Assembly (NCBI GenBank): GCA_013299105.1
Contig: JAAFJY010000005.1
Location: 246,904-310,903 of the forward strand
DNA length: 64,000 nt
Source: Chitinophagales bacterium
GTDB taxonomy: Bacteria; Bacteroidota; Bacteroidia; Chitinophagales; Saprospiraceae
Direction: 5' to 3'
Shown: one piece after another, positions 8,132 to 15,732 of the stretch
Layout: every line of letters starts with the position of its first letter
How positions within the stretch are numbered: position 1 is the first letter of the stretch
Notes under the pieces: generated by a model
The model's input: the letters and a program-made list of their open reading frames with translations, nothing else
Told to the model about the DNA's origin: nothing
Databases searched by the model: none
Made by a program: the position numbers and the translations under genes

Positions 8132-9181
8132 ATGTCCAAAAGAAAATGGCATATCACCAATATTGAAGAGGCACTGCGGATGCTGGTCACATTATTGTTT
8201 CCGGTGCTGATCATCATTTACATCCTTTATGGTGAAAGGATTTGGCATGAACAGCGGATTTGGCTCATTTGCCTACCGCTAAGTTTGGTGACCATTTTTC
8301 TGAGTGGAAAGGTTCACGATTGGCACGAAAAACGAGTACAAACTTTATACCCAGAGATACAAGACAGCCCCAAACGTATTTTTCATAAGGTATTGATCAT
8401 GCTTACCTTCATGCCCATCGTCAATCAAGGGCTGCTGTTTTGCTTGGATCATTACGCTGTTTTGGGTTATGAATGGCAATGGATGCACAGTGTCAAAATC
8501 TTTTTTTTGATCTTGTCCTGGGACTTGATGTTCAAAGCCTGGTACGAGTGGGAATACATCACCAAGCGCTACCAAGCCACCAAGGCAGAGCGGGAAATGC
8601 TGGCTGAACTGTCCGTTTCGCAGGAGTTGGACGCCCTGAAAAGTCAGATCAACCCCCATTTTTTGTTCAACTGCTTCAATACGCTTTCTTCCCTGATTAC
8701 GGTGGACAAAAGCAGGGCAGAAATGTTCCTCAACGAGCTCAGCAAGGTGTACCGCTATTTGTTGCGCTCCAATGCCGAAGACCTCAGTTCTTTGAAAAAC
8801 GAGGTGCAATTCATCGAGTCTTATTTCAAGCTGCTGCAAACCCGCCACGGCGATGCAGTACGCCTCAACATCCAGGTAAACAAAGAGTATGAAAACTACT
8901 TTTTGCCCTCCCTGAGCCTGCAATTGCTGGTGGAAAACGTGGTAAAGCACAACATGATGTCGAAAAACAAGCCCTTGGTGATCGACATTTTTACTACCGC
9001 AGGCAATCAATTGGTGGTCAACAACAACCTCCAGCGCCGCATCGTCAAAGCTTTGAGCAACCGGGTTGGCTTGGAAAACATCCGCTACAAGTATGAATTG
9101 TTGCGTCAAGCTGGCTTCCAAGTCATGGAGGATGAAAAAAACTACACCGTGGTTTTACCTTTGATTTGGAAAGGCCATTGA
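8132..9181 (+). CDS. LytS-type membrane sensor histidine kinase
   Basis: 349 residues with about four membrane helices (17-33, 42-60, 85-110, 120-137) and a C-terminal kinase domain: LKSQINPHFLFNCFNTLSSLI (His176), N-box LVENVVKHN, and glycine segment GLENIRYKYELL. It is a paralogue of the kinase 23 bp upstream and retains the canonical N-box. It should phosphorylate the LytTR regulator encoded 108 bp downstream. The membrane part has no recognisable ligand-binding domain, so the signal is unknown. The spacing suggests cotranscription of all three genes. Confidence 0.88.
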   Translation: MSKRKWHITNIEEALRMLVTLLFPVLIIIYILYGERIWHEQRIWLICLPLSLVTIFLSGKVHDWHEKRVQTLYPEIQDSPKRIFHKVLIMLTFMPIVNQGLLFCLDHYAVLGYEWQWMHSVKIFFLILSWDLMFKAWYEWEYITKRYQATKAEREMLAELSVSQELDALKSQINPHFLFNCFNTLSSLITVDKSRAEMFLNELSKVYRYLLRSNAEDLSSLKNEVQFIESYFKLLQTRHGDAVRLNIQVNKEYENYFLPSLSLQLLVENVVKHNMMSKNKPLVIDIFTTAGNQLVVNNNLQRRIVKALSNRVGLENIRYKYELLRQAGFQVMEDEKNYTVVLPLIWKGH

Positions 9182-9235
9182 GACACCAAATAACATGTAA
9201 ATACTTAGGACGTGGCAAACTTTCACGAGTGCCTT

Positions 9236-9275
9236 ACTTCTCAACTCCTCAACCTCTCAGCCTCTCAACTTTTAC
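9236..9275. repeat. CTCAAC-type simple repeat between kinase and regulator
   Basis: Imperfect units of CTCAACCTC/TCTCAACTC (the complement of the GTTGAG/GTTGAA family) fill the gap between kinase and response regulator. A reading frame crosses it in phase with the regulator, but the regulator start at 9290 fits the receiver domain. Confidence 0.55.
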
Positions 9276-9289
9276 AAAACACCAAAATC

Positions 9290-10054
9290 ATGAACGTATT
9301 CATCATCGAAGACGAGGACCTGGCGGTCAAAAAACTGGTCAAAATCCTGGAGGGTCTCAATCGCTCCATTGCGATTGTGGGTACTGCTGACAGCATCGTT
9401 GGCAGTGTGGAATGGTTAGGAAGCAATCCTGCCCCGGACCTGATCCTCATGGACATTGAGTTGGCTGATGGTCAGAGTTTTGAGATTTTCAACCAGATTG
9501 AAGTGGGCAGTCCGGTCATTTTTACCACTTCCTACGACGAATATGCCCTCAAAGCATTCAAAGTAAACAGCGTGGATTACCTGCTCAAACCCATTCAGCA
9601 AGAGGAGCTTTCGGCAGCGCTGGACAAGTTTTCCAAGACCCAAGGACAGGCCAAACCTGCCATCAAGCTCGAAAACCTGATCGAATCCCTGCACGAAAAA
9701 CTGCAACCCAAGACCTACCGCAAGCGCTTTTTGGTCAAACACGCCAACAAATTGCTGAGTGTGGAGGTAGAAGAAATCGCCTATTTTTACAGCGACGGTC
9801 GGGTCAATTTTTTCAAAACCAAAGACAACAAGCGCATCATCATCGACTACACCCTCGATGAACTGGAAAACATGCTCGACCCGGAGCAGTTTTTCCGCAT
9901 CAGCCGTTCCTTCTTTGTGTCCATTCCCGCAGTGGATAAAATCGACGAATACTTTGGCAACCGCCTGCTCTTGGGACTCAAACCCGCCAGCGACAAAGAA
10001 GCCCTGGTCAGCAGGGAAAAAGTGAGCGAGTTTAAGCGTTGGATGGGGAAGTGA
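9290..10054 (+). CDS. LytTR-family response regulator
   Basis: 254 residues. The receiver domain occupies residues 1-115: acidic pocket EDED at 7-10, phosphorylated Asp55 in LILMDIEL, Thr80 in FTTSYDEYA, Lys100 in LLKPI. A LytTR DNA-binding domain follows at about 140-250 (FLVKHANKLLSVEVEEIAYF ... FRISRSFFVSIPAVDKI). It should bind direct repeats upstream of target genes after phosphorylation by one or both upstream kinases. The start was set at MNVFIIEDED, because the alternative Met at 9212 would add 26 residues translated from simple repeat. The targets are unknown. Confidence 0.92.
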   Translation: MNVFIIEDEDLAVKKLVKILEGLNRSIAIVGTADSIVGSVEWLGSNPAPDLILMDIELADGQSFEIFNQIEVGSPVIFTTSYDEYALKAFKVNSVDYLLKPIQQEELSAALDKFSKTQGQAKPAIKLENLIESLHEKLQPKTYRKRFLVKHANKLLSVEVEEIAYFYSDGRVNFFKTKDNKRIIIDYTLDELENMLDPEQFFRISRSFFVSIPAVDKIDEYFGNRLLLGLKPASDKEALVSREKVSEFKRWMGK

Positions 10055-10077
10055 GGGCTATTTTCCTCTCCACGCAG

Positions 10078-10330
10078 TGATTTGCATGCCGCACTTGGAT
10101 GGACGTGCCATTGGTCGCAAAGGAGACTCGACTGTTGCCCAGGTGGTCTTTGGCGTATACTCAATGCCCCCACGTAACGCTTGTGGAGGCTGAGGGTAAG
10201 GCCCGTGAGGGCTTGTTTTGCTAGTTCCGTGCCGCCTGGAGCGTAGCCGATTTCTATACGGTTGTTCGGATTTATGCTAGTAAACGTAAAAACGTCGGGC
10301 AGGTACAGGGTGTTGTAGGCGAGAAGCAAG
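10078..10330 (-). pseudogene. Decayed RHS core fragment (distal end of cassette array)
   Basis: The minus strand encodes LAYNTLYLPDVFTFTSINPNN...RKRYVG-like residues matching the RHS core of the cassettes further right, then loses frame. Compared with 12510-12700, about 100 bp between two CGTGTA(T/C)TC-type direct repeats is missing (here fused as CGTATACTC near 10153). The rest ends abruptly without a tip. It is the most degenerate core copy in the array. Confidence 0.8.
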
Positions 10331-10336
10331 CCCTCA

Positions 10337-10840
10337 TTACCAGCACCCCAAACATTTTTCTCCAGTGGCCAAGGTAAAACTACGACTTTCAGTATTCAGT
10401 GAAAACCCAAAAAAGCGATGTTCTTTTACGGGTAGATTGACTGGAGTGCGCCAACCGTTTACAACCAGATCAAACTTGACCCTTCGCCTGCGGGCTTTTC
10501 GTAGCTCCTGAATCATTGTAAAATCAGGTATGTTATTAACAAAAGCGTACCATTTACCTGTTTCTTTGTAAACCGATAACCTGATGGAAGTACAAGAATT
10601 CCCTCCTGAGGTAGCATCGTAAATCGGCATCAGGGTGTCTCTTCCAAAGATCATCAAGATGGTATCGTTTTTGAACCCGCCTTGAAAATGGACCTGCCAA
10701 CTGATGATGCTTCCACAGTTGAGGTCTTTCCAGGTGCTATTATTTAAGCTGCTTTTTTGAGCAGCGCAAAATGCCAGGAACAGCACATTAGCCAGTAAAA
10801 ACGCCAATGATATTCGTTCCGATTTAATGCGATTAATCAT
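10337..10840 (-). CDS. Exported protein of unknown function, candidate immunity protein
   Basis: 167 residues with an N-terminal hydrophobic segment (LAFLLANVLFLAFCAAQ) that looks like a signal or lipoprotein peptide. It is a close paralogue of the gene at 11048-11533 and shares SSLNN.(S/G)WKD, ISWQVH.QGGF.NDTILMIFGRDTLMPIYDAT, PVNLPVK.HRFFGFSLN and a C-terminal GEKCLxC. It sits between two decayed RHS core fragments. That is the position expected for an immunity gene whose toxin tip has been lost. The family was not recognised and the function is inferred from position only. Confidence 0.6.
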   Translation of the reverse strand: MINRIKSERISLAFLLANVLFLAFCAAQKSSLNNSTWKDLNCGSIISWQVHFQGGFKNDTILMIFGRDTLMPIYDATSGGNSCTSIRLSVYKETGKWYAFVNNIPDFTMIQELRKARRRRVKFDLVVNGWRTPVNLPVKEHRFFGFSLNTESRSFTLATGEKCLGCW

Positions 10841-10904
10841 TCCCTCTAGGTATTTTCTCCTTCAAACTCCAGGTCCTTCCTGTGCCCAATTCAATTTTTA
10901 CATA

Positions 10905-11044
10905 GCCTTGTGAGCGATACTGCCATTGAAGACTTGCTTTTCTAGTTTCTTGCACCCTATTTCGTAGCCGATAGTCAGGTTTACTTTGCCAACAGTGAAA
11001 ACGTCGGGCAGGTTCAGGGCATTGTAGGCCAGGTTTAACACCTT
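10905..11044 (-). pseudogene. Decayed RHS core fragment
   Basis: The minus strand reads LAYNALNLPDVFTVGKVNLTIGYEIG..KLEKQVFNGSIAHK, an eroded copy of the core segment LAYNALNLPDVFTFTSVNPNNRIEIGYDAGG. Only about 140 bp remains and no tip follows. It precedes (in minus-strand order) the 10337-10840 gene. Confidence 0.8.
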
Positions 11045-11047
11045 AGA

Positions 11048-11533
11048 TTATAAGCATTTCAAACACTTTTCTCCAGTAACTAAGGTAAAATTTTTCCCAT
11101 CAGAATTCAATGAAAACCCAAAAAAACGATGATCCTTTACTGGTAAATTGACTGGGGCACTCCAACCATTTATGACCAGGTCAAACTTGATCCTTTTCCT
11201 TTTGGCTTTTCGCAGTTCTTGAACCATCACAAACAAAGGGAGATTAGAGACATAAGCATACCACTTGCCTCCATCCTTGAAAACTGATAACCTGATGGAA
11301 GTGCAAGCATTCCCTCCTGTGGTAGCATCATAAATTGGCATCAATGTATCTCTTCCAAAGATCATCAAGATGGTATCATTATTAAACCCTCCTTGTAAAT
11401 GGACCTGCCAACTGATGAAGTTTCCACATTTGAAGTCTTTCCAGGAACCATTATTTAAGCTGCTTTTTTGAGCTATACAACTACTCCTAAAAATCGCAGT
11501 ATAAATAATGACAAAAATGAATATTCGGTGCAT
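11048..11533 (-). CDS. Exported protein, candidate immunity for the 11541-12821 RHS tip
   Basis: 161 residues with a signal peptide-like N-terminus (MHRIFIFVIIYTAIFRSSCIAQ). It is a paralogue of 10337-10840 at roughly 75% identity by eye. It starts eight bases after the stop of the RHS tip with the HEVGHTMGLPH protease motif, the normal toxin-immunity order. Conserved features are the WKD..CG..ISWQVH segment and the terminal GEKCLKCL. An exported immunity protein would match a toxin acting outside the cytoplasm. The family was not recognised; the role is positional inference. Confidence 0.6.
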   Translation of the reverse strand: MHRIFIFVIIYTAIFRSSCIAQKSSLNNGSWKDFKCGNFISWQVHLQGGFNNDTILMIFGRDTLMPIYDATTGGNACTSIRLSVFKDGGKWYAYVSNLPLFVMVQELRKAKRKRIKFDLVINGWSAPVNLPVKDHRFFGFSLNSDGKNFTLVTGEKCLKCL

Positions 11534-11540
11534 TTTAAAT

Positions 11541-12821
11541 TTATTTATATTTGAGAAGCTGCTGCCTTTTCAAAAGAGCTGAATAACGGAATTTATAAAC
11601 AGGTGTATCTTTTTCGCTATTTCCCCACAATATTGTGCTTCCCTTTCCCTCTTCTCCTTCCTTGTTCAACCTTTTAGCATTAAAATCATCAACTATGTTA
11701 TGAACTTGTGATTCGAGGACTTTGCCTCCTCTTATTGTCTTCGGAGCAGATCCAGGAAACATAAGATTTCCATAAATTGGATTTTCTTCATCTATGAAAC
11801 CCCAAAGAGGGACTTGACCGATGTATTGTTTATTTTCAACATCTGCTTCAATTATATGAGGTAATCCCATAGTGTGTCCAACTTCATGAGCAGCAGTTTG
11901 AAATAGGTTTCCAGTAAACGTATTTAAAGCCACATCAGCATCAAAACCGTTGTGGTGTGTACTACTCCCAGATGGATCATTGATCAAATTAATGGTGCTT
12001 TCTCTGGTTTCTCCAGTCCCCTCTGCACTGACCCCAACCCTGAGATTAACTGTAATGCCCCAAGACATTTCATCAGATTCTCCTGTAAAAGACTCCTCAA
12101 GTTGTTTCATAATTCCATCTTGGATCGCCGTAAGTTGCTCTTGTGATTGAGTTCCAGTTTTATCAATTAGCACCCCAGTATAAACAATCTCAATATGGCT
12201 TTTACCATTAATAGTGCTAAAATTGATGATCACATTCATTCCATTTGGATCAATTGACCCAATAGGTGAATTTAAAACATAGTTATAAGGTGACCAATTT
12301 AGGTAGTCCTCCGCCAAAGGATCAATAGCATTCCATCTCCCCACGCTAGCATCATACCACCGCGCCCCATAATCACTCCAATTCAAGCTAAAGTCTTCGT
12401 TCAGCTCCTTGCCCGTGTATTGGTAGGCGTTTTCGGTACCCGATTGGGCTACCCAACTGCCCCGCATCTCCATACCAAAGGGGTAGTAGTGGTTTTCTTG
12501 CAGCACTTGCATGGCCGTGCCATTGGCCGCAAAGGAGACCCGGCTGTTGCCCAGGTGGTCTTTGAGCGTGTATTCGTAGCGGAAGTTGGCCCCATTGGGC
12601 GTGAGGCGGCCCTCGGCGTGGTAAATGCCCTCCAGGTTGGCACCCGTGTACTCAATGCCCCCCACATAGCGCTTGTGAATGCTGAGGGTAAGGCCCGTGA
12701 AGACTTGTTTTTCTAAATTCATGCCGCCTGCGTCATATCCAATTTCGATGCGATTATTTGGATTTACGCTCGTAAAAGTGAAAACGTCGGGCAGGTTGAG
12801 GGCATTGTAGGCCAGGGTCAT
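11541..12821 (-). CDS. RHS core fragment with zinc metalloprotease tip (cassette i)
   Basis: 426 residues. Residues 1 to about 195 are RHS/YD-repeat core (LNLPDVFTFTSVNPNNRIEI, YTLKDHLGNSRVSF, YYPFGMEMRG) ending in the RHS boundary motif YGARWYDASVGRWNAIDPL and DPNG. The tip has HEVGHTMGLPH near residue 312, matching the metzincin zinc site HExxHxxGxxH, and a possible Met-turn GNLMFPG downstream. There is no signal peptide or N-terminal RHS shell. The frame starts within the core, so the cassette is unlikely to be a working protein on its own. Core homology begins at about 12846 (ILITDSQKQ before the Met). Candidate immunity follows at 11048-11533. Confidence 0.85.
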   Translation of the reverse strand: MTLAYNALNLPDVFTFTSVNPNNRIEIGYDAGGMNLEKQVFTGLTLSIHKRYVGGIEYTGANLEGIYHAEGRLTPNGANFRYEYTLKDHLGNSRVSFAANGTAMQVLQENHYYPFGMEMRGSWVAQSGTENAYQYTGKELNEDFSLNWSDYGARWYDASVGRWNAIDPLAEDYLNWSPYNYVLNSPIGSIDPNGMNVIINFSTINGKSHIEIVYTGVLIDKTGTQSQEQLTAIQDGIMKQLEESFTGESDEMSWGITVNLRVGVSAEGTGETRESTINLINDPSGSSTHHNGFDADVALNTFTGNLFQTAAHEVGHTMGLPHIIEADVENKQYIGQVPLWGFIDEENPIYGNLMFPGSAPKTIRGGKVLESQVHNIVDDFNAKRLNKEGEEGKGSTILWGNSEKDTPVYKFRYSALLKRQQLLKYK

Positions 12822-12851
12822 TTGTTTTTGGCTGTCGGTGATCAGGATGCA

Positions 12852-13475
12852 TCAGTTGATATTAGGCATTTTCTCACCCAAAAATTCCCTTTCATTCTCT
12901 CTAGAACCACGCCTTTTGCCGTTTTTGTCACAGAGAATTCTCTTCTTAAAAATGCCCAGCTTTTTGAACTTGAAAATCGTCAATGGTTTTCCATTCAAGC
13001 GATAAAGGGTGACATCGCCAAGCGCCAAGCCATTTTTGAAAACTCCATCTATTCTTTTAGCGCCGTTGGGATAGTATTCAACTTGATACCCATTACAGTT
13101 TTCACCCGCACAGCAAAACAAAACTGTTGTTTTTTTGCCAGATAAGCCGCATGGTACAATAATATCGGGATAAGTAAGCGTGTCTATTATTGGGTTTTTG
13201 TCTCCAACAACCCGGTATTCCCGTGCCAAAAGGAGATAAAGGGATGAATTCAAGATATAAACGCCTGTATCTGGTACAATCACTTCGTTTCCCTCCCAAG
13301 TTGGCTTGGATCGATACGCAATACCATTTTTGCTCAAGTTGAAAAAATTAAACGTTGTGATCTTATCCTGCTGTTCATATCTTTCTTTCATAAAAAACTT
13401 GACAGATACTTGAGCTCTTGCCCAAATTGGCAATAATGCCGCCGTAATTATGATCATTTTGGAAATTGACATCAT
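12852..13475 (-). CDS. Exported MORN/YwqK-like protein, candidate immunity
   Basis: About 207 residues with a signal peptide (MMSISKMIIITAALLPIWARAQ). The C-terminal half has the MORN_2-like pattern YQVEYYPNGAKRIDGVFKNG..LGDVTLYRLNGKPLTIF, as in YwqK-family antitoxins. A C-x8-CC-x4-C cluster lies at about residues 125-145. It is a diverged paralogue of the gene at 13477-14124, which ends one base before this start. The pair follows RHS cassette ii. The start at 13475 avoids overlap with that gene. Confidence 0.65.
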   Translation of the reverse strand: MMSISKMIIITAALLPIWARAQVSVKFFMKERYEQQDKITTFNFFNLSKNGIAYRSKPTWEGNEVIVPDTGVYILNSSLYLLLAREYRVVGDKNPIIDTLTYPDIIVPCGLSGKKTTVLFCCAGENCNGYQVEYYPNGAKRIDGVFKNGLALGDVTLYRLNGKPLTIFKFKKLGIFKKRILCDKNGKRRGSRENEREFLGEKMPNIN

Positions 13476-13476
13476 G

Positions 13477-14124
13477 TTATAGTTTAGATTTATCCATGTT
13501 TTCAATAGTAGCTTTTAAAAATAAATATTTTATAGTGTTAAATGCAATATCACCTCGAAGCCTCTTTCTTTTGTTTGCTTCATCATAATAAAATGCTTTT
13601 TTTAAAAGCCTCGATTTGTCAAACTGATACACAAAGCGAACTTTTCCATCTAGGTCATAGGTGTAGATATTGCCAATGGCTTCGCCTCGGTCAAAAAATC
13701 CTTCAACTTTTTTTTTGCCCTCAGTGTAGTAATCTATCAAGTGACCATCGCAGTATTCGTCACAATAACAAAACAAGTATTCACCCCCATCCATTGAACA
13801 GAATTGGATAAGATTATGCTGTAGTGTATCCACTTGAAAAAGGCTTTTATTGCTCACTTTGTAAATTATGGGCATGGGAATTGCACCGCCAACAACCAAA
13901 AAATAGGTCCCTGTATCTGGTAAAGAGATGATATTCTTATTATGGATCTGGGGCTTGTAAAAGATACCATTGCGCATCAGTTCAATATCGTTATAATCAT
14001 AATATTCTATATTACTGAGTGGATAGCATTGGTTTTTAAACCGCAAAATCAACTCAATTTGTGAATAAGCAACTGGTGAGCAACACAAGAAAATCCCTAA
14101 AAGAAGGATATGACTAAGATTCAT
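13477..14124 (-). CDS. Exported MORN/YwqK-like protein, candidate immunity for cassette ii
   Basis: 215 residues with a signal peptide (MNLSHILLLGIFLCCSPVAYSQ). It carries the MORN_2-type run GHLIDYYTEGKKKVEGFFDRGEAIG followed by NIYTYDLDGKVRFVYQFD, matching the paralogue downstream. It starts eight bases after the stop of the HELLH-containing RHS tip, where cognate immunity is expected. YwqK is known as the antitoxin partner of a secreted polymorphic toxin in Bacillus. The use here as periplasmic immunity is inference. Confidence 0.68.
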   Translation of the reverse strand: MNLSHILLLGIFLCCSPVAYSQIELILRFKNQCYPLSNIEYYDYNDIELMRNGIFYKPQIHNKNIISLPDTGTYFLVVGGAIPMPIIYKVSNKSLFQVDTLQHNLIQFCSMDGGEYLFCYCDEYCDGHLIDYYTEGKKKVEGFFDRGEAIGNIYTYDLDGKVRFVYQFDKSRLLKKAFYYDEANKRKRLRGDIAFNTIKYLFLKATIENMDKSKL

Positions 14125-14132
14125 AGTGTACG

Positions 14133-15356
14133 TTATTTTGGCGTAATTGTAATTCGCTTTCCTCCAATAACCACTCTAAATGCAGCATTCTTATTTTTTG
14201 CTAAATCTTCAAGCCGATTCATCATTTCTGTTGGATCACTTAGTTTCAATGCGGATTGAATTGAAGGATATTTCTCCGAATCAACACTAAGTGGATTATG
14301 GTTTTTGTAAGTGCTTGAATTCTTAATGTCATCAATTGTATTCATCCCATTGTTACTTCCAAACATACCCTGTCGAGTGAATCCTGCGAGTTCATCATAA
14401 ATATCCATTAGGAAATTGGTATTTGATCCTGAAGGAGCTCCGAGCATCGCTATACTAGCCGTACCCATCTCAAATTGATAAGCATGAAGTAGTTCGTGAG
14501 CAAATAATGCAATATTAGCGTTTGAGCTAATTCTTATTTGAAATTCGTTTCCTGAAAAAGCTGTTGATGCACCATAGTTCTGAGAACCAGGTAGTAAACC
14601 ATTGGTTGTTCCTTCTTCTGTTTCAACAACCGTATAGACCTGAGTTGAACCAGCTAGCGCATCAATTTCCCCTCTGATAGCCGAGTAAGAATTTCTCTCC
14701 TTTTGAGCTTTGTCAAGTGCAGCTGCTGCTTTCGCTCTTGTTTTTTCACCAGTAGTGGAGGCACTTAGTAGCTTTTCGTACTTCCTGATATCTTTATCCC
14801 TAGCTTGGTCATTTGATTCAATTTCCTTTAAAAGCCTGTTGACCCAAGCCCAAGCAGCAGAAGTAAATTGGTTTCCATCAATGTCCAAATAAAGAATGGG
14901 ATTATCACCAGCATAATGATAAGGTGAAAATGGCGCATATTTTTCGGCTAGACCATCCACCCCATTCCATCTCCCCACACTCGCATCATACCACCGCGCC
15001 CCATAATCACTCCAGTTCAAGCTAAAGTCTTCATTCAGCTCCTTGCCCGTGTATTGGTAGGCGTTTTCGGTACCCGATTGGGTTATCCAAGTCCCTCGCA
15101 TCTCCATGCCAAAGGGGTAGTAGTGGTTTTCTTGCAGTACTTGGATGGCTGTGCCATTGGCCGCAAAGGATACCCGGCTGTTGCCCAGGTGGTCTTTGAG
15201 CGTGTATTCGTAGCGGAAGTTGGCCCCATTTGGCGTGAGGCGGCCCTCGGCGTGGTAAATGCCCTCCAGGTTGGCACCCGTGTATTCAATGCCCCCCACA
15301 TAGCGCTTGTGAATGCTGAGGGTAAGGCCCGTGAAGACTTGTTTTTCTAAATTCAT
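14133..15356 (-). CDS. RHS core fragment with HELLH metalloprotease-like tip (cassette ii)
   Basis: 407 residues. The core covers about residues 1-160 and ends with YDASVGRWNGVDGLAEKYAPFSPYHYAGDNPILYLDIDGN. The tip has a helical segment rich in Lys/Glu (about 165-215), then ANIALFAHELLHAYQFEMG near 290, a gluzincin-type HExxH zinc motif, and a possible downstream Glu ligand in DIYDELAGF. The core reading continues upstream of the chosen Met (YNTLNLPDVFTF...GYDAGG) to about 15446, where homology stops abruptly. It lacks any N-terminal RHS shell. Two YwqK-like genes follow. Confidence 0.83.
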   Translation of the reverse strand: MNLEKQVFTGLTLSIHKRYVGGIEYTGANLEGIYHAEGRLTPNGANFRYEYTLKDHLGNSRVSFAANGTAIQVLQENHYYPFGMEMRGTWITQSGTENAYQYTGKELNEDFSLNWSDYGARWYDASVGRWNGVDGLAEKYAPFSPYHYAGDNPILYLDIDGNQFTSAAWAWVNRLLKEIESNDQARDKDIRKYEKLLSASTTGEKTRAKAAAALDKAQKERNSYSAIRGEIDALAGSTQVYTVVETEEGTTNGLLPGSQNYGASTAFSGNEFQIRISSNANIALFAHELLHAYQFEMGTASIAMLGAPSGSNTNFLMDIYDELAGFTRQGMFGSNNGMNTIDDIKNSSTYKNHNPLSVDSEKYPSIQSALKLSDPTEMMNRLEDLAKNKNAAFRVVIGGKRITITPK

Positions 15357-15512
15357 GCCGCCTGCGTCGTAGCCGATTTCGATGCGATTATTTGGATTTA
15401 CGCTCGTAAAAGTAAAAACGTCGGGTAGGTTCAGGGTGTTGTAACGCCCTCAACCTGTCTTCGAAAATCAATAAGGGAAAGAAGAATTCTAACCAATCAT
15501 CAGTTTCTATTT

Positions 15513-15728
15513 TCATAATTTACCTGTTATCCAAAACCAGATGAAACAAAACAAGAAGCCTCCAAGCAAAAAAGTTAAAAACCCAACATTGTAGTCACAA
15601 TATTCTTCAGGTACTTTGACTGAATCATCATTTGTAGACCTCCTTTTGTGGAAAGTCTCTGATTTTCCCCTGATTTTAAAATACAAGAGCCGTACAAAAT
15701 AGCCGAGAATAGAAAAAAGTATTTCCAT
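15513..15728 (-). CDS. Small membrane protein after RHS cassette iii, candidate immunity
   Basis: 71 residues starting MEILFSILGYFVRLLYFKIRG, with a second hydrophobic segment near the C-terminus (VGFLTFLLGGFLFCFIWFW), so two membrane helices with a polar loop (HKRRSTNDDSVKVPEEYCDY). It begins four bases after the stop of cassette iii. The family is not recognised. Position and membrane location suggest immunity to a tip that acts on or near the membrane; this is inference. Confidence 0.55.
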   Translation of the reverse strand: MEILFSILGYFVRLLYFKIRGKSETFHKRRSTNDDSVKVPEEYCDYNVGFLTFLLGGFLFCFIWFWITGKL

Positions 15729-15732
15729 GGTC

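Noticed and set aside
12420..12716. Plus-strand frames opposite the RHS cores, similar in all cassettes
   Set aside because: They recur only because the minus-strand core DNA is duplicated; composition and lack of start signals mark them as antisense shadows.
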